A stretch of DNA of 64,000 nucleotides from contig JBDZVA010000001.1 in the NCBI GenBank assembly GCA_040255465.1, positions 186,001-250,000 of the forward strand, written 5' to 3'. The translations under genes were made by a program, and so were the position numbers. The notes beneath the pieces are model-generated. The model was given only the letters and a program-made list of their open reading frames with translations, did no database searches and had not been told where the DNA came from. Position 1 is the first letter of the stretch; each line of letters starts with the position of its first letter. Of this stretch, positions 34,351-43,138 are shown piece after piece. The stretch comes from UBA5793 sp040255465 (lineage in GTDB: Bacteria; Planctomycetota; Phycisphaerae; Phycisphaerales; UBA5793).

Positions 34351-35910
34351 TTACTCCGTGATCTGGAGTTCGAGGACGTTTGAGGTGATGGGGCCGCGGC
34401 CGGGTTCGCGGGGATCGAGGGCCTGGAGCCAGACGGGGCCGGCATTGGCGTGCGACGGATTGATCGTCAGGGAGGCGAAGCCGTCGGCATCGGTGATGGC
34501 GGTGCCGATCTGCACGAACGGTTGCGACAGGTCGATGCAGTGCTGGAGTTGCGGAACAAAGGTGCAGGATGTGCCGCGCCGGGAAGCGAGGAAGTGGATG
34601 CGGCGATCGGGGACGCCGGCGAACGCGCTGAGCGTGTATTGCTCGCGGCCCTGAATGATCTTCCAGTTGGGCCGGAAGGGATGGAGGAGAATCGGCGCGC
34701 CGGCGCGGGCGATGACGCGGCCCGGCGGCGTCTGGTCGGCGGTGATGAAGTCGGCGAACCCGTCGCCGTTCACATCACCCATTGCGACTTCGGTGCCCTG
34801 CCAGGCGTTGTCGAAGTCGAAGTGCGGCTGGGAGTAGTGGAGCAACTGCCCGGTCGCGCCGTCGAAGACGTACATGGCGAAGAAGCTCTCGAAGATGGCT
34901 TCGACGCGGCCGTCTGCGTTGACGTCGGCGAGGCGCACGCTGACGCCGAAGAGTTCGTTGTAGAGCAGGCCGTCGCGCAGTTCGTATTGGCGCGTGGCCT
35001 GGCGCGTGCGGCCATCGATGAGGTAGGCGTAACTGGCGCCGTCGGAGCGGCCGGATGCAATGATGTCGGGCGTCTGGTCGCCGGTGAGATCGACGCCGCC
35101 GGCGAATTGCCAGCCGAACATGTCATCCCGGAAGTCGGGTCGACCGAGTTCAGCGAGGCGCTGACCATTGCGGCCGGAATAGACGCCGATCCCGATGCCT
35201 TCGCGCGTGAGTTCCCAGGATCCGATGCCGAAGTCATCGCGACCGTCGCGGTCGATGTCGCCAAGGGGTCGGATGCAGCGCGACCAGTCGCGGCTGATTT
35301 GATACAGTTCCGAGCCGTTTCGACCGGAACGCACGGAGACGAAGCCGGGCGCGTCGAATCGGCTGACGAATGCGAAGTCGGGCGTGGTGTCGCCGTCCAC
35401 ATCGCCGACGGCGAATGCACTGCGGCCGAGGCCGTCGTCGGCGGAGGCGCCGGTGTAGGAGCGAAGCACGGCGCCGGTGCGGCCGGAGTAGACATCGACG
35501 CGGCCGCGACCGCCATCGGCGCTGGGTTGGCCGAGGATGAGGTCGTCACATTGATCACCGTCGAGGTCGCCGATGAACGAGCCGGTCACGTAGATCGGGA
35601 ACGAGGCGAGCGGTTGCGCGCCGATGGCGCGCCAGAGTTCGGCGCCGGTGCGGCCGGAGTACATGATCCACCGGCCGGGGGTCACGGGGCCGCGCTCGTA
35701 CTTGAGGTCGGCGACCAGCACATCATCGAACCCGTCGTTGTCGGCATCGCCTCCGCTGATGACCGCGCCGCCGAAAGCGACGCTGCCGGGCGGGGCTTCG
35801 ATGGTGTGCGGCAGGCCGCGCTGGGCGAGGGAGGGAGTGGTCAGTGTCGTGCCGGCCAGCAGCGCAGCGGCCGACAGCGAGCGCGTCATTCGAACGAATG
35901 AAGTGGTCAT
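34351..35910 (-). CDS. Secreted FG-GAP (integrin-alpha-like) repeat protein
   Basis: 519 residues; AAGGAG lies 6 bases before the ATG at 35910. Signal peptide SLSAAALLAGTTLTTPSLAQ. Six or so FG-GAP-type repeats with calcium-loop motifs: DADNDGFDDVLV, DLDGDQCDDLIL, DVDGDTTPDFAF, DIDRDGRDDFGI, DVNADGRVEAIF, DVNGDGFADFIT. These form a seven-bladed integrin-like propeller in known members. The last 100 residues (REQYTLSAFAGVPDRRIHFLAS to VLELQITE) look like the C-terminal module of the HAF proteins. Role unknown; calcium binding is inferred from the loops. Confidence 0.87.
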   Translation of the reverse strand: MTTSFVRMTRSLSAAALLAGTTLTTPSLAQRGLPHTIEAPPGSVAFGGAVISGGDADNDGFDDVLVADLKYERGPVTPGRWIMYSGRTGAELWRAIGAQPLASFPIYVTGSFIGDLDGDQCDDLILGQPSADGGRGRVDVYSGRTGAVLRSYTGASADDGLGRSAFAVGDVDGDTTPDFAFVSRFDAPGFVSVRSGRNGSELYQISRDWSRCIRPLGDIDRDGRDDFGIGSWELTREGIGIGVYSGRNGQRLAELGRPDFRDDMFGWQFAGGVDLTGDQTPDIIASGRSDGASYAYLIDGRTRQATRQYELRDGLLYNELFGVSVRLADVNADGRVEAIFESFFAMYVFDGATGQLLHYSQPHFDFDNAWQGTEVAMGDVNGDGFADFITADQTPPGRVIARAGAPILLHPFRPNWKIIQGREQYTLSAFAGVPDRRIHFLASRRGTSCTFVPQLQHCIDLSQPFVQIGTAITDADGFASLTINPSHANAGPVWLQALDPREPGRGPITSNVLELQITE

Positions 35911-36089
35911 GGATTTCTCCTTCGCAGTTCGGGCCGGTTCAGGTTGGTGTTCCGCCGGGTCGATTCAGGCGGTCGTGTGCGTCATCGCCTGTTAATGCGC
36001 ATCATAACAGAACAGACGGGGCGGCCGGCGGAGGGATTTCAGAATTGTGATGGAATCGCGCAAAAAAGCGCGTGGCGACGAGTCGTCCG

Positions 36090-36569
36090 TCAGCGGGCGG
36101 GTGTGGCGTCTGTTTCGCCCTTTTTCGGAGTTGCGGGGGTTTCACCCACCGTCAATACGGCGCCGCGGCCGGCGTCGACGGTGTAGCCGACGCCTTCGCG
36201 GGAACGGATGGTGTAGATGACGGTCGTTGTTTCAGCGCCGAGGATTGTCACTTCGATGCGCTGGACGCCGGAGATGGACTGGAGGCTGGAGCCGTTGACG
36301 CCGAGTTCGACGGTGAGCATGCGGTCCACCATGGCGGGATGATCGGGCGATGGGCCGAAGAATTCGAGGCGGGCGCGATCGGGGCCGGTGTTGCGCATGC
36401 GGATGGTGCCGGTGGGCGGGACGGGCTGGAAGCGCATCGTGGCGCTGCCGCCCGACGAAAGATGAATGGAGGAGTCGACGGTGATGTCAGTCGAGCACGC
36501 GGGAAGGGTGAGCAGGGTGGCAAGAAGCACTGTGGCAGATGTGAATCGGGTTGGGATGCGAATGGACAT
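36090..36569 (-). CDS. Putative lipoprotein, unknown function
   Basis: 159 residues from ATG 36569 (GGAGA upstream). A lipoprotein signal ends LLTLPACSTD, with the Cys as likely lipidation site. The remainder is beta-rich (SIHLSSGGSATMRFQPV, IEVTILGAETTTVIYTIRS) with no family I recognise. It is followed 60 bases upstream by the nitroreductase gene on the same strand but in different functional territory. Confidence 0.65.
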   Translation of the reverse strand: MSIRIPTRFTSATVLLATLLTLPACSTDITVDSSIHLSSGGSATMRFQPVPPTGTIRMRNTGPDRARLEFFGPSPDHPAMVDRMLTVELGVNGSSLQSISGVQRIEVTILGAETTTVIYTIRSREGVGYTVDAGRGAVLTVGETPATPKKGETDATPAR

Positions 36570-36629
36570 TGCACCGTCTCCGTGTGAGATCGAACACGTG
36601 CCAAGCGATCGGAGGATTCTACGCATGCG

Positions 36630-37352
36630 TTACCAGCAATCGTGATGGACAAGCTGCTCCAGCGGGAGGCGCGATTTGGTCTGGCCGGGCGTGGCGGTGT
36701 ACCCCAGCGGGATCACGAGAACGACCACGTGCGAGCGCGGGATGTTGAGGACCTTGCGGACGCGTCCCTCGTCGAAGCCTTCCATGGGGCAGGTGTTGAG
36801 GCCGGCTGCCTCGGCGGCGAGCATGAAGTTCATCGCTGCGAGCATGACCTGGCGGGTGATCCATTCGCGCCTGTGCACGGCGGGCATCTGAGGCACGGGT
36901 GTGAACAGGCGCATGATTGGGATGAGGGTGGCCTTCCAGAGCCAGTTGAGCTGGAGCGGGCCGCTTTGGAAAGCGAGCGGGACGTATTTGCGCAGCAATC
37001 GCTCGTATTCATCGGTCATCGAGCCGACCTGCCGATCGCCTTGCAATGAAGGTTCGAAGTGGTGGCTGGCGACGTGGCGATCGCCGGTGAAGACGATGAC
37101 GGCAGGCGCTTGGTCGATTGCGGCCTGGTCCATGCAGGCGTGGCGCAGCGCGGGCTTGATGGATGGATCGGTGACGACGGTGAAGTGCGTGGGCTGGAGG
37201 TTGTAGCCCGAGGGCGCCCAGCGCGCGGCGTCGAGGAGGCGGTCGATGATGCCTTCGGGGAGCGGATCGGGCCTGAAGTGGCGCGTCGCGCGGCGGGCGC
37301 GGATGAGGCGCTCGATGGTGTCGAGGTCGGGGGAGCCGGTCGTCGGAGTCAT
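36630..37352 (-). CDS. Nitroreductase family oxidoreductase
   Basis: 240 residues. The FMN-binding core has IRARRATRHFRPDPLPEGII at the N-terminus (Arg-rich phosphate contact), AARWAPSGYNLQPTHFTVV, and the C-terminal AAEAAGLNTCPMEGFDEGRV with VLVIPLGY. Members reduce nitro groups, quinones or flavins with NAD(P)H. A longer insert (YVPLAFQSGPLQLNWLWKATL) is unusual. The start 37352 is the ATG next to the family N-terminus; the frame running open to 38963 is antisense to comM. Confidence 0.87.
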   Translation of the reverse strand: MTPTTGSPDLDTIERLIRARRATRHFRPDPLPEGIIDRLLDAARWAPSGYNLQPTHFTVVTDPSIKPALRHACMDQAAIDQAPAVIVFTGDRHVASHHFEPSLQGDRQVGSMTDEYERLLRKYVPLAFQSGPLQLNWLWKATLIPIMRLFTPVPQMPAVHRREWITRQVMLAAMNFMLAAEAAGLNTCPMEGFDEGRVRKVLNIPRSHVVVLVIPLGYTATPGQTKSRLPLEQLVHHDCW

Positions 37353-37475
37353 GATCGAATGTAGTGGATGGCGGTCTCCCGTGCAAGGCCCCGCCCGTGG
37401 TGTCGTGGCTGGCGGAGTCACTGAGCGCTGTTCGGGTCTCGTCAGGGGCGAGTCGTAGCGGTAGGATTGCCCGCC

Positions 37476-39008
37476 ATGCTGGCCCGGGTTCAAAGTTTCG
37501 TGCTCAGCGGTCTGGATGACCATCCCTGCGAGGTCGAGGTCGATCTTGCCGAGAGCGGGTTGCCCAAGACGACCGTGGTCGGGCTGCCGGATGCCGCGGT
37601 CAAGGAGTCGCTTGAGCGCGTACGCAGTGCGATCGTCAACGGCGGCTACGCCTTTCCTGACGGGCGGCTGCTGGTCAACCTCGCGCCGGCCGATCTGCGC
37701 AAGGAAGGACCGATTTACGACTTGCCGATCGCGATCGGCGTGTTGATGGCGAACGGCTCGATCAGCCCGCCACAGCGCGAATTGCGTTTTGACTTTCGCA
37801 AGTACCTGTTCGCGGGCGAACTCGCATTGGATGGGCGCGTGCGGCCGATCAACGGCGCGATCAGCATGGCGCTGCACGCCAAGCGAAAGGGGTTGCAGGG
37901 AGTGATCCTGCCGCAGGCCAACGCGCGCGAGGCCGCGGCGGTGGATGGTGTGCAGGTGCTCGGCGTGGCGACGCTTGCGGCGGCGGTGTCGCTGCTCAAT
38001 GGGACGGGGCCAGCGATCGAGCCTGAGCCGCCGGTGAATGTGCAAGAGATGATCACGCGCGCCAAGGCGTCGGTCGACTTTGCGGAGATCAAGGGTCAGG
38101 AGGCGGCGAAGCGCGCCGTCATCATCGCCGCGGCCGGCGGGCACAATCTGCTCATGCTCGGGCCGGCGGGAACGGGCAAGACGATGCTTGCCAAGGCGCT
38201 GCCGGGGATCATTCCGCCGCTGTCGCCTGACGAAGCGCTGGAGGTGACGCGCATCTACTCGGCCTGTGGGCTCGTAGGTCGTGGCGAGGGGATCATCACC
38301 AAGCGACCCGTGCGTACGCCGCACCACACCGCCAGCGGACCCGCGATCATCGGCGGCGGGACGATTCCCAAACCCGGCGAGGTGAGCCTGGCGCATCGCG
38401 GCGTGTTGTTTCTTGATGAACTTCCCGAGTTCAGCCGCATGGTGCTCGAAACACTGCGCCAGCCGCTTGAAGATCGCGTCGTGACGATCTCGCGGGCGCA
38501 TTCGTCGTTGCAATTCCCGGCGGACTTCATGCTGGTGGCGGCGCTGAACCCGACGCCGCGCGGCGACATGCCCAAGGGAGCCGAAGGTCAGCGCGTGATG
38601 GAGCGCTATCTGTCTCGCTTGAGCGGACCGCTGATTGATCGCATTGACATTCACGTGGAGGTACCGTCGCTGCCGTATGCGAAGCTGCGCGCCAAGCCGG
38701 ATGGTGAACCCAGCGAAGTATTGCGGCAGCGGGTGGAAGTAGCGCGTCAGCGCCAGGCCAAGCGCCAGGGCGCGGGGTTGCTCAACAGCGCGCTGAGCGG
38801 CAAGGCGCTGGATAAGTTCGCGGTGATTGATGATGTCAGCGCAACACTGCTGGCGCAGGCGGTGAGTGAATTGGGATTGAGCGCGCGGGCGTATGACAAG
38901 GTGCGTCGCGTGGCGCGAACGATTGCCGATCTTGAAGGCAGCGAGGGGATCGAAGCGCAACACGTCAGTGAGGCGGTGCAGTATCGGTTGCTGGATCGGA
39001 TGTTGTAG
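37476..39008 (+). CDS. comM: YifB/ComM family Mg-chelatase-like AAA ATPase
   Basis: 510 residues. N-terminal ribosomal-S5-like domain (ARVQSFVLSGLDDHPCEVEVDL, GLPKTTVVGLPDAAVKESLERV), Walker A GPAGTGKT at 229-236, Walker B VLFLDELPEFSR, sensor ALNPTPRGD, and C-terminal SARAYDKVRRVARTIADLEG. ComM is a helicase that promotes branch migration during natural transformation in well-studied species; YifB is the general family name. The family's usual four-Cys zinc cluster (CPCG-type near ALNPCPCG) is absent here: the segment reads ALNPTPRGDMPKGAEGQ, a notable loss. Start 37476 has AGGA upstream. Confidence 0.9.
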   Translation: MLARVQSFVLSGLDDHPCEVEVDLAESGLPKTTVVGLPDAAVKESLERVRSAIVNGGYAFPDGRLLVNLAPADLRKEGPIYDLPIAIGVLMANGSISPPQRELRFDFRKYLFAGELALDGRVRPINGAISMALHAKRKGLQGVILPQANAREAAAVDGVQVLGVATLAAAVSLLNGTGPAIEPEPPVNVQEMITRAKASVDFAEIKGQEAAKRAVIIAAAGGHNLLMLGPAGTGKTMLAKALPGIIPPLSPDEALEVTRIYSACGLVGRGEGIITKRPVRTPHHTASGPAIIGGGTIPKPGEVSLAHRGVLFLDELPEFSRMVLETLRQPLEDRVVTISRAHSSLQFPADFMLVAALNPTPRGDMPKGAEGQRVMERYLSRLSGPLIDRIDIHVEVPSLPYAKLRAKPDGEPSEVLRQRVEVARQRQAKRQGAGLLNSALSGKALDKFAVIDDVSATLLAQAVSELGLSARAYDKVRRVARTIADLEGSEGIEAQHVSEAVQYRLLDRML

Positions 39009-39028
39009 CGGCGACCGAACCGGGTACG

Positions 39029-39268
39029 TCAGTCCGCATCGTCGAATCGGGTCTTCAGGGTCAGCTCAATCTCTTCGCGGCACTCGGCGCACACGCGAAG
39101 GTGCTGAGCGACGACGCGAAGCGATTTGGGCAGACTCTGCTCGCCTTGGGATACGGCGGTGATGAAGGCGGCGGCTCGGGAGAGCATCTGTTCGCAGTCG
39201 ATTTCTTCATCGCAGGTCTCGGCGATCGTGCGAGCCAGTTCGGCCAGGTATTCGTCGGAGAGAATCAT
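39029..39268 (-). CDS. Putative anti-sigma factor, small Cys/His protein
   Basis: 79 residues. It ends with SLRVVAQHLRVCAECREEIEL, the His-x3-Cys-x2-Cys spacing of zinc-finger anti-sigma (ZAS) proteins. The ATG overlaps the TGA of the sigma factor gene by four bases (ATGA), so translation is likely coupled. It has no transmembrane segment, so any sigma sequestration would be cytosolic. The role is inferred from position and motif. Confidence 0.7.
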   Translation of the reverse strand: MILSDEYLAELARTIAETCDEEIDCEQMLSRAAAFITAVSQGEQSLPKSLRVVAQHLRVCAECREEIELTLKTRFDDAD

Positions 39269-39903
39269 CGCTTCTCCAATGAGGCGCGGTCGAGGATGGA
39301 TCTTACGACGTCGGAATCGAAGCCGGCTTCCTCCAGGGCTCGCTTGAGGCGGCGCCGCGCGTCGTGAGACATCTTGTAGATGGCGCCCGGGGTGGCGCCG
39401 AGGTGTTCGGCAATCATCACCTGGGGTATGCCGGCCAGCTCCCCGAGCATCACCTGTCGCTGTCGCGGCGTGAGTCGGTGGGCAATGGAGCGGCGCAATT
39501 CCTGAAACAGCTCCTGCGTTTCGAGGCGGACGCTCAACCCCGAGCCGCACGGCGTGGCAAACTGATCGAGCTGTGTTGCGACGCGCTCGCGCGACCAACG
39601 ACGGCGGCGCAGGGTCGTCATCGCCACGCGCACCGCGACGGTTGTCGCCCAGGTGGCAAAGCGGGCGTCGCCTCGAAACGTGCCCAGTGTGTCGAGAATG
39701 CGGACACAGGCATCTTGCGCGAAGTCTTCAAGGTCGGCAGCGGTCACGTTTTCTGATCCGCCGAAGGCCAGACTGAGACGCCTGGCGACGAGTCGATGCA
39801 GGCGCTCGATCGCGTCGGACTCACCCATCCGCAGGGATGCGACCCACGCGGCGTCGTCGGTCGGTACCGGCGCCGAATCTGGTCGACCTGCAGCACTTTT
39901 CAT
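39265..39903 (-). CDS. ECF-type RNA polymerase sigma factor
   Basis: 212 residues from ATG 39903; ATG 39957 and GTG 39969 are alternatives and no start has a strong ribosome site. Region 2 reads ADLEDFAQDACVRILDTLGTFRGDARFATWATTVAVRVAMTTLRR (shown in parts: DLEDFAQDACVRIL, RFATWATTVAVRVAM). Region 4 has LTPRQRQVMLGELAGIPQVMIAEHLGATPGAIYKM, the helix-turn-helix. Divergent from the cytochrome P460 gene 155 bases away, so that gene is a candidate target. Confidence 0.85.
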   Translation of the reverse strand: MKSAAGRPDSAPVPTDDAAWVASLRMGESDAIERLHRLVARRLSLAFGGSENVTAADLEDFAQDACVRILDTLGTFRGDARFATWATTVAVRVAMTTLRRRRWSRERVATQLDQFATPCGSGLSVRLETQELFQELRRSIAHRLTPRQRQVMLGELAGIPQVMIAEHLGATPGAIYKMSHDARRRLKRALEEAGFDSDVVRSILDRASLEKR

Positions 39904-40058
39904 TTTGGCCCCGTAAGGCTGGCGACGCGGCGCGCGTCCGAGGAACGCGTCGTCCATCGAGGCGACCACGCCGACTCATGCGTTCGGGGAATTTGTTGAC
40001 GGGTCGCGATGTCGCGACCACGAATTCCCTGGCGCTTTCTCATGAAAGGAGTGGCATC

Positions 40059-40700
40059 ATGTTTCGACCTCTTCGACCCGTTACTGGACTTGCTGCGGTT
40101 GCGCTCGGGTTCGCGACGCTTGTTGGATCCGCCGCCGTGCTTGGCCCCGATCGCGACGGTTTGCCTTCCGCCGACCAGCCGTACGCGTTCAATGAGAAGC
40201 AGCAGCTCATCCGTCCAAAGGACTATCGCACCTGGGTGTTTGTCGGTTGCCCGCTGACGCCCAACGACATGAACGACGGGCACGCGGCATTCCCCGAGTT
40301 TCACAACGTCTACCTCGATCGGCTCAGTTACGAGCAGTACAAGCAGACGGGCAAATTCCGCGATGGCGCCATCATTGTGAAGGAACTGGTCGGCGTGGGA
40401 ACGAAAGCGTCGTTCAGCGGCAAGGGGTATTTCCAGGGCGAGTACCTTGGCGTCGAAGCGATGATCAAGAGTGCGGAGCGCTTCCCGCGCGAGCCCGGCA
40501 ACTGGGGCTTCTTCCGCTTTACCGATGAGGAAGCGGCGGCGCAGGGGCGACTCGGCTCGCCGAAAGAGGTGGCGAGCGCGGCGCCGACGGCGTCGTGCAC
40601 AACGTGCCACACGAGTGGTGGGCAGGATTACGTCTTTACGCAGCACTACCCGGTGCTCCGCGCTGCGCGGAATGCGAAGGACAATCCTGAGAACAACTGA
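40059..40700 (+). CDS. Exported cytochrome P460 family protein
   Basis: 213 residues. Signal peptide VTGLAAVALGFATLVGSAAV; AAGGAG 8 bases before the ATG. P460-domain features: YRTWVFVGCPLTPNDMNDG, FPEFHNVYLD, FRDGAIIVKELVG and the haem-binding CTTCH at 180-184 close to the C-terminus. Cytochromes P460 bind haem c and oxidise hydroxylamine in known cases; many homologs are uncharacterised. 43 bases later comes a second haem protein gene. The catalytic role is not established here. Confidence 0.87.
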   Translation: MFRPLRPVTGLAAVALGFATLVGSAAVLGPDRDGLPSADQPYAFNEKQQLIRPKDYRTWVFVGCPLTPNDMNDGHAAFPEFHNVYLDRLSYEQYKQTGKFRDGAIIVKELVGVGTKASFSGKGYFQGEYLGVEAMIKSAERFPREPGNWGFFRFTDEEAAAQGRLGSPKEVASAAPTASCTTCHTSGGQDYVFTQHYPVLRAARNAKDNPENN

Positions 40701-40743
40701 TGGCGACGTCGGACTCTCATCGCTCCTTTGAGATGCTCGCACG

Positions 40744-41598
40744 ATGAACGTCGTTACGCCCATGGAACTGGTTCTGGACATCTTCGAGGCGATGCAACAG
40801 CCACAAATGCGGCACGCCGCCGTCGTGCACGGCCCGATCGTGCTGTCGGCGGCGTCCGCTGTGGCCGGCGCGGCGCTCGCCTGGACGGGCGGCCGCCATG
40901 CAGGGGTTCGCTGGACCGCGCTCAGCGTGTTTGCCGCACTGGCGATTTCCGCCTGGCTGGCAGCATCGAGCGGCGCGGCAGCGCACCGTGAACTGGGTTC
41001 GATTTCGGCGGAGCTTCGCGATGTGATCGACCAACACCGCGCGATGGGTCGATACGTCTGGATCATGGGGGTGGTAGGCGCGGCGGCGTGCGGATTGTCG
41101 AGGTTTTCGGTTCCACGGATCCGTCTTGCGTCCGTCTCGGTCACCCTTGCTGTCGGGACAATTGGTGCCGGATGGACGGCCCTGGTTGGCCACCTCGGCG
41201 GGACGGCGGTCTATCGATTTGGCGCCGGCGTTGCGGTGGTGGAGGCGCCGGCGTCGCATGTTGAGCCCAGTGGGGAAGTGGTGATTGACCCACGTGTCGT
41301 TCAGTTTCGCGACAGGGTGCTGCCAGTGCTGGCGAAGAAGTGCATGTCGTGTCATAGCGCGGGAGCGGCCGCGGCGGGTGGTCTGGATATGACGACGATG
41401 CGTGGCCTGCTGATCGGTGGAGGGCGCGGGCCAGCCATCGTGCCGGGCGATGCTGATGCCAGTCTTTTGTACCAGGCGGCAACCTGGACGCATGAGAGTC
41501 TGCGCATGCCCCGGGGTGGCGAGCGGCTCTCTGATTCATCGCTGTCGGATTTGAAGGAGTGGATCAATGCGGGAGCGGTCTGGCATGTCGGCCGCTAG
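40744..41598 (+). CDS. DUF2231-like membrane domain fused to cytochrome c (planctomycete type)
   Basis: 284 residues. Residues 20-150 hold four predicted transmembrane helices with His residues (MRHAAVVHGPIVLSAASAVAG), similar to DUF2231 membrane domains. Residues 190-284 form a cytochrome-c-like domain with CMSCH at 200-204 and the LDMTTMRGLLIGGG and MPRGGERLS elements of planctomycete cytochromes. Likely a membrane electron carrier working with the P460 protein encoded just upstream. The pairing is inference from 43-base spacing. Confidence 0.8.
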   Translation: MNVVTPMELVLDIFEAMQQPQMRHAAVVHGPIVLSAASAVAGAALAWTGGRHAGVRWTALSVFAALAISAWLAASSGAAAHRELGSISAELRDVIDQHRAMGRYVWIMGVVGAAACGLSRFSVPRIRLASVSVTLAVGTIGAGWTALVGHLGGTAVYRFGAGVAVVEAPASHVEPSGEVVIDPRVVQFRDRVLPVLAKKCMSCHSAGAAAAGGLDMTTMRGLLIGGGRGPAIVPGDADASLLYQAATWTHESLRMPRGGERLSDSSLSDLKEWINAGAVWHVGR

Positions 41599-41629
41599 CT
41601 CCATGCTTCGCGCCTCGCGACATCGTCCA

Positions 41630-42226
41630 TTAGGTCGTCACTCTGGAGTTGGATCGCGCGGAGTCAATCAGCGCGAGCGCGGCTTGTCGGGCGCGCTGGA
41701 TGACCTGGCGTCGCGAGCCGGACTCGCAACATGAACCTTGTGCGGTGACAACGGCGCCGTCGAGGAGCAGGCCGAGCTGCGCGGCGAGCGACGCGGGGTC
41801 GTCGAGTTCGGCGTGTTCGCAGTATTGCCTGAGAGCGTGAACCAGTGCGGCGCGATGTTCGACGATGGCGCGACTGATGGGGCTTTGCGAGTCGCGGAAT
41901 TCGGCGGAGGCGTTGATGAACATGCAGCCGCAGAAGTCGCTCTCTTCGAACCACTGGGCATAGAAGTCGAAGACGGCGAGGATCGAGTCGACGCCGGCGC
42001 CACCGCGGCCGGCGACGAACTTCATGAGGCGGTTGCGGAAGATCTCATCGCGACGTCGCAGGGCGGCGAGAATGAGTTCGTCCTTGGACTTGAAGTGGTT
42101 GTAGAGGGTCATGCGGCAGATGCCGCTCTCCTGGAGCACCTGCTCGATCCCCGTGCCGTGGAAGCCTTCTCTGGAGAAGACTCGCATGGCGGCTTCGACG
42201 AGTTCGTCGCGTCGGCTGGGGGGCAT
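41630..42226 (-). CDS. TetR-family transcriptional regulator
   Basis: 198 residues. N-terminal DNA-binding domain: AAMRVFSREGFHGTGIEQVLQ then GICRMTLYNHFKSKDELI, the TetR helix-turn-helix. The C-terminus is the ligand domain, of the AcrR/YcdC kind, with several Cys (ESDFCGCMFINAS, AQGSCCESG) that could sense electrophiles or oxidants. It is divergent from the AhpD-like gene, with two candidate operators between them. It probably represses itself and that cluster. Confidence 0.9.
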   Translation of the reverse strand: MPPSRRDELVEAAMRVFSREGFHGTGIEQVLQESGICRMTLYNHFKSKDELILAALRRRDEIFRNRLMKFVAGRGGAGVDSILAVFDFYAQWFEESDFCGCMFINASAEFRDSQSPISRAIVEHRAALVHALRQYCEHAELDDPASLAAQLGLLLDGAVVTAQGSCCESGSRRQVIQRARQAALALIDSARSNSRVTT

Positions 42227-42269
42227 TTGGACTCTCCTGGGACTCGATTCGGGGCCAATCCCTATAACG

Positions 42270-42285
42270 TACTGACCGGTCTATA
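42270..42285. promoter_or_regulatory. Candidate TetR operator 1
   Basis: Contains the perfect 8-bp palindrome GACCGGTC in TACTGACCGGTCTATA, close to the tetR start. It shares the GACCGGTC/GATCGGTC core with the palindrome at 42411-42432. Confidence 0.55.
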
Positions 42286-42410
42286 TTGTATATGTGGCTC
42301 GGGTGCTGGGGGTTCGATATGCCTGTTTTTTTGAAAAAACGAATACACTCAGCGAACTGGCGTAACCAGCCAGAGTTTTCTGGCATCGAATCCGGGATCA
42401 TTTCGAACAT

Positions 42411-42432
42411 GTATACTGATCGGTCAGTATAC
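42411..42432. promoter_or_regulatory. Candidate TetR operator 2
   Basis: 9-bp arms GTATACTGA and TCAGTATAC are perfectly inverted around the 4-base centre TCGG. Each arm includes TATACT on its strand, a good -10 hexamer, so a bound repressor would block a promoter. It lies 66 bases before the AhpD-like start. Confidence 0.65.
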
Positions 42433-42497
42433 TTTGAGACCAGGGCACTCGCCCTCAACCTAACCCGCTCGGAAACGAGCCCAGCAAGGAGAACATC

Positions 42498-43049
42498 ATG
42501 CCTCGTATCAAGCCAGTCGATCCGAACCAGGTTCCCGCCAAGTCCAAGCCGCTGCTCCAGGGCGTGCAGCAGGCTCTGGGCATGACGCCCAATCTCATGG
42601 CCACGCTGGCCCATTCGCCAGCCGCCCTGCAGTCGTATCTCGGATTCGGGCAGGCGCTCAGCGGGGCGAGTTTGTCGGGCAAGATCCGCGAGCAGATCGC
42701 TATCGCGGTTGCAGGTGAGAATGCGTGCGGCTATTGCGCCTCGGCACACACGGTGCTGGCGGGCAAAGTCGGCGTGGCCGCGGAGGAAGCAGCCCGGAAT
42801 CTGCGCGGCGAATCGAACGATTCGCGCACCGCAGCGGCCCTCGAGTTCGCCCGGGCGATTGTGCGGAAGCGCGGGTTTGTGAGTGATGCCGATCTGCAGG
42901 CCGTTCGAGCCGCGGGCTTCGCGGACGCCGAGGTGGTTGAGATCGTCGCCACGGTGGCTGTCAACATCTTCACCAATTACTTCAACCACATCGCGCAGAC
43001 CGAGATCGACTTCCCTGTCGTGGCCGTGCGCGAGCCGGTTGCGGCATAG
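42498..43049 (+). CDS. AhpD-like / carboxymuconolactone decarboxylase family protein
   Basis: 183 residues. The redox centre is ENACGYCASAHT with Cys77 and Cys80 and His84, as in AhpD alkylhydroperoxidases. An N-terminal PVDPNQVPAKSKPLLQGVQQALGM segment is common in single-domain members. GGAG precedes the ATG. First gene after the TetR operator, so probably induced by the ligand of that regulator. A peroxidase or thiol oxidoreductase role is the family expectation. Confidence 0.88.
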   Translation: MPRIKPVDPNQVPAKSKPLLQGVQQALGMTPNLMATLAHSPAALQSYLGFGQALSGASLSGKIREQIAIAVAGENACGYCASAHTVLAGKVGVAAEEAARNLRGESNDSRTAAALEFARAIVRKRGFVSDADLQAVRAAGFADAEVVEIVATVAVNIFTNYFNHIAQTEIDFPVVAVREPVAA

Positions 43050-43138
43050 TCCTTTCTCTCCCTCCGCCAGGCGGGGCGCCGCGACCGGCCATGAGCGCCG
43101 GCGCGGCGTTTCCCCCGCCGCACCGCAGAAGCCTCACC

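Noticed and set aside
34450..35901. A 483-residue plus-strand frame
   Set aside because: Antisense to the FG-GAP protein, whose calcium-loop repeats and signal peptide are unmistakable.
36630..38963. A 777-residue minus-strand frame
   Set aside because: Only the first part by position (36630-37352) is the nitroreductase; the rest is antisense to comM with no family features.
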